From Thiobacillus sp. (GTDB taxonomy: Bacteria > Pseudomonadota > Gammaproteobacteria > Burkholderiales > Thiobacillaceae), in the NCBI RefSeq assembly GCF_030696885.1, contig NZ_JAUYRI010000033.1, forward strand, positions 1 through 64,000: a stretch of 64,000 nt of DNA, read 5' to 3'. Positions 57,584 to 64,000 of the stretch are shown piece after piece; the stretch's first letter is position 1, and each line of letters starts with the position of its first letter. The notes under the pieces are model-generated. The model ran no database searches. It was not told the origin of the DNA and saw only the letters and a list, made by a program, of their open reading frames with translations. The translations under genes were made by a program, and so were the position numbers.

Positions 57584-60500
57584 GTGGAAACAATGGCCAA
57601 GGTGTCCGACACTCAACACCCCACTCGGGAAATGCGTCGCGACAGGCGTTTTCAGGTTTCGCAGGCGGCCATGATCTCGCAGCCCGGACACGCGGAAATT
57701 GCCTGTGGAATCCGCGATTTTTGCCAGGGCGGCCTGTTCCTCAAATTTTCCAATCCGGAAACCGCGATCGCGTCGCTGGCCCAGCGTACCGATGCCGTGG
57801 TCGAGATCGTCGTGACCCCGGTCGGTAGCCAGGGCTTCCGTATTCCGGCGCAACTCAAACGCCTGAGCCCGCTCGGCATCGGTGTCGCATTCACCCAGCA
57901 GCCGACGGACGCCTTGCGTGCGCTGCAAAAGCTGCGCATGGCCGAACACCGGCGACGTTTTTCCCTCCTGCCCACAACCGATGCAAACCCGCATCTACGT
58001 GAAGCCTGCACCACCCTGCTGAGCGAAACCCTGTTCCAGGTTCATGACCAATTGATGCGCATGCTGGGCGAAAAGCTGAGCGCTGCCGCCCTGCATGCCA
58101 CCGGCATTTCAGAACACAGCGGCTTGCTGGGTGCTGTCAACGAGTTCAGCACCCACGCGGCAAGCGTGCAAACCCGCTTCGTTCAGCAGGTGCTGGATGC
58201 GCTGAAGCAGGCGAGTCCGGTGCAGACCCAGGCCACCCGCGACACCCTCGATGGCGCGCTGGCACTGGTCGACGAGCTTGATTTCGAGGACTGGCTTGCC
58301 ACCTCGTCCGAGGCCAACAAGCTGGAAGAGCAGTTCCGCGAGCAGCTTGCCGATATCGAACCCCGCATTGGCCAGGTGTTCGGCTTTGCCTGCGATAGCA
58401 ACAGCAACCCCTTTGGCCCCGCCGTCATCGGCCATGCCTATCGCATCGCGCTGCAGGATCTGCCCTTACTGGCGCGCGCACGCCAGGTGGCCTACACCAC
58501 GCTGCGCGAGGTCCTGGCCGAGCCGCTTGCCGCGCTCTATGCCGAACTGCTGGCACTGCTGCCCGTTTCGCAGGCCGAAGTCGAGCAGCAGAAAGCCATC
58601 GCCACGCCGCAGTCGCAGTCGCAGTCGCAGTCGCAGCCGCAGCCGCTGCATGTCCCGCCACAGACTGAAACTGCGGAGCATGCCGCCCCCCCATCGCAAG
58701 GCGCGCTGAGTCGCCTGACCGGCTCGCTGATGGATTTCTTCCGTGGCCAGCCCGCAGCGGCATCCGCGCCCACTGGTGCGCCCGCTGCCGCACCCGCCGG
58801 CGCCCCGGCCACCATGGCGTCCGGCCATGCCGCCCAGGGCGCCGTCGCCAACGCGAGTCCTCAGCCGACGCGGGTCGGCATGCCCGGTATCGCACCCTCG
58901 CCGGTGCTGCAGCGTCTGGCGTCTGCGGGCGCACTGCCGGCCACGGTCACCCAGGAAATGCAACGTTCGGTCGACATGTTCGGTGCGCTGTTCGACACCA
59001 TGCACGCCGAGAAATCGGTCAGCGAGGGCATGCGGCCCTTCTTTCAGCAGCTGGAAACCAGCCTGATCAAACTGGCGATGTCCGACCCGCAATTTCTCAG
59101 CTCGCCCTCCCATCCGGCGCACAAGGTGCTGAACACGCTCGACCGCATCAGCATGGCCGCGGGAGACGACGGCAAGATCACTGATCAACGCCTGATGCGC
59201 CTGATGAGCCGCTGGACCGACCGCATCAATTCCGAGGCCGACAAGAACCCGGGCGTGTTCGAAGAAGCCCGCACCCAGCTCGAGCGCGTGCTGAAGCCCA
59301 TCCTGAACGAGCGCACCGCGCGCGTATCCCGCCTGCAGGCCATGTGCGAAGGCCGCCAGCACGCCGACGGGGTCAAGCAGCGCATCCTGCGCGAACTGCT
59401 GGCGCGCATGGGCGAACGCATGGTGCCCAACGCCGTGATCGAACTGTTGAACGGCGGCTGGCGCAACGTGCTGCTGATCGCCGAAATGCGCCATGGCGCC
59501 GACAGCAACGAAGCACGCGAAGCCTGGCAGTTCCTGCACCAGCTGTGCACCTGGCTGGACCCGGAACGGGCCACCCCCCCCAGCGCGGCCGCTGTCCAGG
59601 CGCTGCTGCAACGCATCGACCAGGCGCTGACCCAGGTCTGCGCCGACAAGTTTGCGCAGGACCGCATCGTCGACCAGCTTGCCAGTGCGCTGTTCGATAC
59701 GGACAGCGCACAGCAACAGCACAGCCCGATCGCCGCCCGCCTCAACGACGCCGCCAGCGAGCCCCTGAGCGAGGCACAGGACATGCTGGCCGGGCGCCTG
59801 CGGGTTGGCGACTGGCTGCTGTTCAACTCGTTCGACACACCGCTCAATCTGGTGTGGATCGGCGACGAGCTGCCGGTGTACGTGTTCGCCAACTACCGCG
59901 GCATCAAGAAGCTCGACATCAAGCGCCAGGATCTGCTGCGATCGCTGGAGTCCGGCGAAGCACGCTGGACCGAAGACCTGGAACTGCCGCTGATGGACCG
60001 TTCCTACAGTGCAATGATCCAGAAGATGCAGCGCGATCTGGTGTGGCAGGCCACCCACGACCCCGCCACTGGGCTCGCCAACCGCAAGCATTTCTTCCGC
60101 TCCATCCGTCGCGACTGGCTGAGGAGCCCGTCACGCGACAGTGGCTGCGCCATCGGTGTCGTCCAGCTCGACATCAGCACCCCTGCGGGCGATGCGGCTG
60201 GAAGCGACATCCGCATTCCCATCCTGCGCGATCTCGCCCAGATGTTGCCTGCACACCTGCCACCCGGCGCGCTGCTCGCGCGCGCCGGCGAATCCGGTCT
60301 GGCATTCTGGGTCGCGGCCGCCGACAGTGCTGCCGCCCAGGCCCAGGCCGCATCGCTGGTCAGCGTCATCGCCGCGCAGCTGCAGGAAATCAACGGCGTC
60401 CGCTACCGCATCCATGCAGTGGCCGGCCTGATGTGGGCAAGCGACTGGCTCAGTCCCGAAACCTATTACGACAACGCCAACGCAGCCTGCGCCCGCGCGC

Positions 60501-61351
60501 GCGAATCGGGCAATGCGGTGGTTGAATATGGCAGCCAGACAGACGACAGCGGCGTGATGGCACTGGCGCAATGGGCGCACGAACTGACTTCCATCCTCGC
60601 CAACAACCAGCTCAGTCTCGACTGCCAGCCGGTGGTGGCCACCGCCGACGTCCAGCAGGCCACCGAAGTGCACACAGACGTGTCGGTCGCGAACAGCCCG
60701 CTGTATTACGAAGTGCTGCTGCACCCAGTCACCCAGGCCGAGCACACCTTCCCCACGCGCGACCTGATCGACGTGGCCGAGCGGCTGCAGCGCATCACCG
60801 AAATCGACCGCTGGGTCGTCCGGCACGTGCTGCAGTGGATGCGCGACCACACCGACAGCCTTGCCCGGATCGGGGGGCTCTCGATCAATCTGTCAGGCCA
60901 GTCCGTCATCAACCCGCTGTTCCTGAAGTTTCTGTTGTCCGAGCTGTCACACGGCGACATCCCCGGCGACAAGCTGATTTTCGAAATCAGCGAAGCCGAC
61001 GCCGTCGAAGGCCACGCCCAGACCCAGATGTTCATGCGCCAGCTGCAGCGCCACGGCTGCCGCTTCACCCTCGACGATTTTGGCGTAGGCAGCAGTTCCT
61101 ACACCAGCCTGAAGAGCATGAAGCTCGACCACCTGAAGATCGATCGCGCCCTGGTGCGGGAAATCACCACCAGCATGATCGACGAGGCACTGGTGCGCTC
61201 CATCATGGAGACGGGGAGCTTCCTCGGGATCAGGACGGTGGCGGGGTTTGTCGAGGATGCGGAGACGCTGGCGAAACTGGAGGAGATGGAGGTGGATTGT
61301 GTGCAGGGGTATTTTATTGGGGAACCGAAGCCGCTGGACACGCTGGCCTGA
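57584..61351 (+). CDS. PilZ-DUF1631-GGDEF-EAL multidomain c-di-GMP-type protein
   Basis: A 1255-residue cytosolic protein. Start GTG 57584 has AAGGAG seven bases upstream; the open frame extends to 57452, but that part has no ribosome site. Domains: PilZ-like (residues about 12-115, RRDRRFQVSQ, IRDFCQGGLF with Cys where Ser is usual). A DUF1631 region follows (about 130-770, LQAMCEGRQHADGVKQRILR). Next is a degenerate GGDEF (about 825-960, RAGESGLAFW instead of GGDEF). An EAL domain (about 1035-1250) reads EVL, with DDFGVGS and FEISE kept. Probably a c-di-GMP effector or weak phosphodiesterase. Confidence 0.88.
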   Translation: METMAKVSDTQHPTREMRRDRRFQVSQAAMISQPGHAEIACGIRDFCQGGLFLKFSNPETAIASLAQRTDAVVEIVVTPVGSQGFRIPAQLKRLSPLGIGVAFTQQPTDALRALQKLRMAEHRRRFSLLPTTDANPHLREACTTLLSETLFQVHDQLMRMLGEKLSAAALHATGISEHSGLLGAVNEFSTHAASVQTRFVQQVLDALKQASPVQTQATRDTLDGALALVDELDFEDWLATSSEANKLEEQFREQLADIEPRIGQVFGFACDSNSNPFGPAVIGHAYRIALQDLPLLARARQVAYTTLREVLAEPLAALYAELLALLPVSQAEVEQQKAIATPQSQSQSQSQPQPLHVPPQTETAEHAAPPSQGALSRLTGSLMDFFRGQPAAASAPTGAPAAAPAGAPATMASGHAAQGAVANASPQPTRVGMPGIAPSPVLQRLASAGALPATVTQEMQRSVDMFGALFDTMHAEKSVSEGMRPFFQQLETSLIKLAMSDPQFLSSPSHPAHKVLNTLDRISMAAGDDGKITDQRLMRLMSRWTDRINSEADKNPGVFEEARTQLERVLKPILNERTARVSRLQAMCEGRQHADGVKQRILRELLARMGERMVPNAVIELLNGGWRNVLLIAEMRHGADSNEAREAWQFLHQLCTWLDPERATPPSAAAVQALLQRIDQALTQVCADKFAQDRIVDQLASALFDTDSAQQQHSPIAARLNDAASEPLSEAQDMLAGRLRVGDWLLFNSFDTPLNLVWIGDELPVYVFANYRGIKKLDIKRQDLLRSLESGEARWTEDLELPLMDRSYSAMIQKMQRDLVWQATHDPATGLANRKHFFRSIRRDWLRSPSRDSGCAIGVVQLDISTPAGDAAGSDIRIPILRDLAQMLPAHLPPGALLARAGESGLAFWVAAADSAAAQAQAASLVSVIAAQLQEINGVRYRIHAVAGLMWASDWLSPETYYDNANAACARARESGNAVVEYGSQTDDSGVMALAQWAHELTSILANNQLSLDCQPVVATADVQQATEVHTDVSVANSPLYYEVLLHPVTQAEHTFPTRDLIDVAERLQRITEIDRWVVRHVLQWMRDHTDSLARIGGLSINLSGQSVINPLFLKFLLSELSHGDIPGDKLIFEISEADAVEGHAQTQMFMRQLQRHGCRFTLDDFGVGSSSYTSLKSMKLDHLKIDRALVREITTSMIDEALVRSIMETGSFLGIRTVAGFVEDAETLAKLEEMEVDCVQGYFIGEPKPLDTLA
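58610..58645 (+). repeat. Short CAGTCG tandem repeat in the PilZ-EAL gene
   Basis: Four CAGTCG units followed by two CAGCCG units encode Gln-Ser and Gln-Pro pairs in a linker of the large protein. The 6-bp unit keeps the frame whatever the copy number. Confidence 0.8.
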
Positions 61352-61742
61352 GGCTTGGTCCTGTCATTGCGAGCGCCGCGAAGCAATCCAGTTGAGTTGA
61401 GCGCGAAGCACACCAGTGGTTGATCCATCGCTGTGCTACTGACCGTTGGCCGGGGGTAGCCCGGCGGCTAGTCACTTTCTTTTGTCTCGCCAAAAGAAAG
61501 TAACCAAAGAAAAGGCGACCCCGACATCCCCGAATTCCCGAAAACCGAGCCTGCCGGACGGGCGACGAAGAACTCGCCCCACCTTGCTGTTTTTGATTTG
61601 GTTTTTTGTGGGCGGGGCTCAAACACCTTCGCCGCTGATCCGCCCGGCAGGCTCAATTTTCGGCGGGGCTGTAAGGGGGAAGAAAGTCAAAACCAGGGCG
61701 GTGATGACTGGACGGCTTGGGCGTTTGTGTGGACGCACATCC
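61352..61742. other. Intergenic region with a third copy of the AAAGAAAGT hairpin repeat
   Basis: No convincing gene in this stretch. It carries ACTTTCTTTTG-N6-CAAAAGAAAGT (61474-61501) followed by AACCAAAGAAAAGGCGACCCC, the same unit found in the msh locus at 29881-30446. Downstream an imperfect inverted duplication (GAGCCTGCCGG around 61545 against its inverse near 61645) continues the palindromic design. Open frames across it are shadows of the repeat. Confidence 0.75.
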
Positions 61743-61780
61743 GGCGCAATACCCTTCGGTTATTGCGCCCTACGCGGGCT
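61743..61780. repeat. REP-like repeat, left copy
   Basis: The 38-nt sequence beginning GGCGCAATACCCTTCG forms an imperfect hairpin by itself (GGCGCAATA with TATTGCGCC). It recurs inverted at 62502-62539 with four differences. The stop codon of the lipoprotein gene (61779-61781, minus) lies inside or at its edge. Confidence 0.8.
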
Positions 61781-62468
61781 AGTATCTTCGCTTCTTCTGC
61801 ATTTCTAGTGTGGCATAGATATTGGCAGCCATTCTTGCATCCGGCGGAGCACCTTCCAAACTCTTCCCGTCCACGTTCAAGCCACAGGTGGAGGCGAATA
61901 GGGCATTCTTTGCGGAGCCAAAATGATTGACTCTATAAACCAAATCAGCCCAGTCCCTAAAACGACGTTTGTTCCGCTCTTCTATGATTTTTGTCGCAGC
62001 CTCATGGCCCACACTTATCACATCTGCAATCTCGTCCGCTGTTGCAGTATTGATGTCTACATCACGTATCACGATGTTCTGCATGGCTTCTGCAAGCCTG
62101 CTTTCTTCGGTCGCATCCTGGCGCGCTCGCTCCTCAGCTTCAAGCGCCCTTTGCTGCATATCGATCTCCCGCTGCTTGGCAAGGTCCCGCATTCTCTTGG
62201 CGATCGCCTCGGGAGTGTTGGCGGCTCTCCATTTGGCTTCTTGCTCATTGCCCGCCATATAAGACGCCTTGTCTATGCAACGAAATTGTTCGTTTATTAA
62301 ATAGCCGTCTTCCATTGCCTGATTCCGCTGCTCCAGCGTTCGCAGCGGTTCTCCATGACATGCTGCCTGATAGGCTTGGGAGTCTTGTGTCTTGGAACAG
62401 CTTGCCATCAGCAAGGTTGTCGAGAGTATGGCAACGAGAATGGTGGGGCTTTGGCTTATGTTGTTCAT
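61779..62468 (-). CDS. Lipoprotein with helix-hairpin-helix (ComEA-like) domain
   Basis: A 229-residue predicted lipoprotein with lipobox LLMASC (Cys24). The middle is a charged coiled coil (residues 85-140, MRDLAKQREIDMQQRALEAE). A ComEA-like helix-hairpin-helix motif (VDINTATADEIADVISVGHE, residues about 143-190) follows. Composition is clearly more AT-rich than neighbours, and inverted REP-like repeats flank the gene on both sides, so it may have been acquired. Start ATG 62468; a longer frame to 62549 runs into the repeat. A role in DNA binding at the cell surface is only a guess. Confidence 0.75.
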   Translation of the reverse strand: MNNISQSPTILVAILSTTLLMASCSKTQDSQAYQAACHGEPLRTLEQRNQAMEDGYLINEQFRCIDKASYMAGNEQEAKWRAANTPEAIAKRMRDLAKQREIDMQQRALEAEERARQDATEESRLAEAMQNIVIRDVDINTATADEIADVISVGHEAATKIIEERNKRRFRDWADLVYRVNHFGSAKNALFASTCGLNVDGKSLEGAPPDARMAANIYATLEMQKKRRY

Positions 62469-62501
62469 TTGTAAATATGGCGTTTCCGAATCAAACCGGT
62501 C

Positions 62502-62539
62502 AGCTCGTGTAGGGCACAATAATCGAAGGGTATTGCGCC
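62502..62539. repeat. REP-like repeat, right copy (inverted)
   Basis: Inverted partner of 61743-61780, matching at 34 of 38 positions. It lies in the gap between the HHH lipoprotein gene start and the tldD stop. Confidence 0.8.
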
Positions 62540-62558
62540 GTATTTTCAATAAGCCGGC

Positions 62559-64000
62559 TTACGCCGTCCCGCCCACCGTCAACCCATCAATCCGCAACGT
62601 CGGCTGTCCCACGCCGACCGGCACGCTTTGCCCTTCCTTGCCGCAGGTCCCCACGCCGGAATCCATTTCCATGTCGTTGCCGATCATCGAGACGCGGGTC
62701 AGCACTTCGGGGCCGTTGCCGATCAGGGTGGCGCCTTTGACCGGGTAGGTGATCTTGCCGTCTTCGATCATGTAGGCCTCGGCGGCGGAAAAAACGAACT
62801 TGCCGCTGGTGATGTCGACCTGGCCGCCGCCGAAGTTGACGGCGTAGAGGCCGTTCTTCACCGAGGCGATGATTTCGTGCGGGTCCTTGTCGCCATTCAG
62901 CATCAGCGTGTTGGTCATGCGCGGCATGGTGAGGTGGGCGAAGGATTCGCGGCGGGCGTTGCCGGTGATCGGCATGCCCATCAGGCGCGCGTTCATCATG
63001 TCCTGCATGTAGCCGGTGAGGATGCCGTCTTCGATCAGCACAGTGCGCTGGGTGGGGTTGCCTTCGTCGTCGACGTTGAGCGAACCGCGGCGCAGCGGGA
63101 TGGTGCCGTCGTCGACGACCGTGACGCCCGGCGCAGCAACGCGTTCACCGATGCGGCCGGAAAACGCCGAGCTGCCCTTGCGGTTGAAGTCGCCTTCGAG
63201 GCCGTGGCCGATCGCTTCGTGCAGCAGGATGCCGGGCCAGCCGGAGCCGAGGACGACCGTCATGGTGCCGGCGGGCGCGGGACGCGCGTCGAGGTTGACC
63301 ATGGCCTGGTGCACGGCCTGGCGCGCGTATTTTTCCAGGATGTCATCGGTGAAATAGCTGTAGTCGAAGCGACCGCCACCGCCGCCGGAACCCTGCTCAC
63401 GGCGACCGTCCTGCTCGGCGATGACCTGCAGCGACAGCCGCACCAGCGGACGCACGTCGGCGGCGAGGTGGCCGTCGGAACGCGCGATGAAGATCACTTC
63501 GTATTCGGAGGCGAGGCTGGCCATCACCTGTTTCACGCGCGGGTCCATCGCGCGCGCTTTTTTCTCCAGCCGCTCCAGCAGCGCGACCTTGGCCGGGTCG
63601 TCCAGGCTCGCCAGCGGGTCGACCGCGTTGTAGAGCAGGCGGCCTTCGCCGCGCTTCACCATGCCAACGCTGCGGTTCTGGCCGGCGCGCGCAATCGCAC
63701 GGGTGGCGTCAGCCGCAGCGCCGAGCGCATCGAGGCTGATGTCGTCGGAATAGGCGAAGGCGGTTTTCTCGCCTGAGATCGCGCGCACGCCGACGCCCTG
63801 GTCGATGTTGAAGCTGCCCGATTTGACCTGGCCTTCTTCCAGGCTCCAGCCTTCGGAACGGCTGTACTGAAAATACAGGTCGGCGTAGTCGACGTCATGC
63901 GTGAGCAGGCGGCCGAAGACGGGTGCCAGCTTGTCGGCGTCGAGCCCGTTCGGCGTCAGCAGGGTGGACTCGGCGGACTGGAACAGCTGTTCGGCGGTCT
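62559..64000 (-). CDS. tldD: Metalloprotease TldD (5' end beyond the window)
   Basis: At least 480 codons; the reading frame continues past 64000, so the start is missing. The zinc site [11 protein letters not shown] (His-Glu-x3-His) identifies TldD, which with TldE degrades unfolded or modified peptides. Other conserved parts: [20 protein letters not shown] near the visible N-terminus, and [20 protein letters not shown] near the C-terminus. A palindrome TAAGCCGGCTTA (62550-62561) lies at its stop and may help termination. Confidence 0.95.
   Translation of the reverse strand, partial: TAEQLFQSAESTLLTPNGLDADKLAPVFGRLLTHDVDYADLYFQYSRSEGWSLEEGQVKSGSFNIDQGVGVRAISGEKTAFAYSDDISLDALGAAADATRAIARAGQNRSVGMVKRGEGRLLYNAVDPLASLDDPAKVALLERLEKKARAMDPRVKQVMASLASEYEVIFIARSDGHLAADVRPLVRLSLQVIAEQDGRREQGSGGGGGRFDYSYFTDDILEKYARQAVHQAMVNLDARPAPAGTMTVVLGSGWPGILLHEAIGHGLEGDFNRKGSSAFSGRIGERVAAPGVTVVDDGTIPLRRGSLNVDDEGNPTQRTVLIEDGILTGYMQDMMNARLMGMPITGNARRESFAHLTMPRMTNTLMLNGDKDPHEIIASVKNGLYAVNFGGGQVDITSGKFVFSAAEAYMIEDGKITYPVKGATLIGNGPEVLTRVSMIGNDMEMDSGVGTCGKEGQSVPVGVGQPTLRIDGLTVGGTA

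Overview
The window is GC-rich, densely packed bacterial DNA and reads as a chemolithotrophic sulfur-oxidising betaproteobacterium, most likely Thiobacillus or a close relative. The Sox genes at the left edge, an lptCAB-rpoN-hpf-ptsN-hprK-rapZ cluster, an MSHA-like pilus locus and an ffs-dnaX-ybaB-recR block together point that way. This assignment is an inference from gene content, not from a search.

Layout. 1-2956 (+): end of soxZ, then soxA and soxB, the last two each followed by a strong hairpin terminator. 3027-9601 (-): a MoxR/Bat-type operon (moxR, DUF58, DUF4381, batA, a batB-batC fusion, batD). 9701-13414 (-): a sulfide/persulfide-response operon (ArsR-rhodanese regulator with a palindromic operator, ETHE1-like metallo-beta-lactamase, MFS transporter, a 105-residue thioredoxin-like candidate, a methyltransferase). 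13541-13830 holds a broken universal-stress-protein gene. 13871-22288: pepN, a methyltransferase, a DUF1415 gene, alaS and a 566-residue unknown.

22423-37496: an MSHA-like type IV pilus/pseudopilus locus. It encodes a sigma-54 response regulator, an ExeA/MshM-like ATPase, secretin, TPR protein, GspE-type ATPase with a MshEN-like N-terminus, GspF-type membrane protein, PilM/N-, PilO- and PilP-like proteins, a pseudopilin, an oppositely oriented sensor kinase, and a pilin gene with a textbook -24/-12 promoter and an IHF site. Sigma-54 itself (rpoN) lies 6 kb downstream. A 566-bp inverted repeat element sits inside this locus between the two core assembly genes.

37518-51018: a KefB-like antiporter, then LPS genes (kdsD, kdsC, lptC, lptA, lptB), rpoN, hpf, ptsN, hprK, rapZ, a NusG-II protein, a Gx transporter, ubiX, a Lon-substrate-binding-domain protein, a flavin-binding-type oxidase, two tiny membrane/lipoprotein genes and greB. 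51026-57293 (-): cnoX-like thioredoxin, purB, recR, ybaB, dnaX, the 4.5S RNA gene and a DAHP synthase gene. The DAHP synthase gene is preceded by a Phe/Tyr-rich leader peptide and an intrinsic terminator, i.e. an attenuator. 57584-61351: a 1255-residue PilZ-DUF1631-GGDEF-EAL protein. The right end has repeat debris, an AT-richer HHH lipoprotein gene bracketed by inverted repeats, and tldD running off the edge.

The most interesting signals are the aromatic amino-acid attenuator (57344-57460), the sigma-54/IHF-controlled pilin promoter, the rhodanese-fused persulfide regulator with its operator, and several palindromic elements that exactly fill intergenic gaps and supply a ribosome-binding site or stop codon to neighbouring genes.
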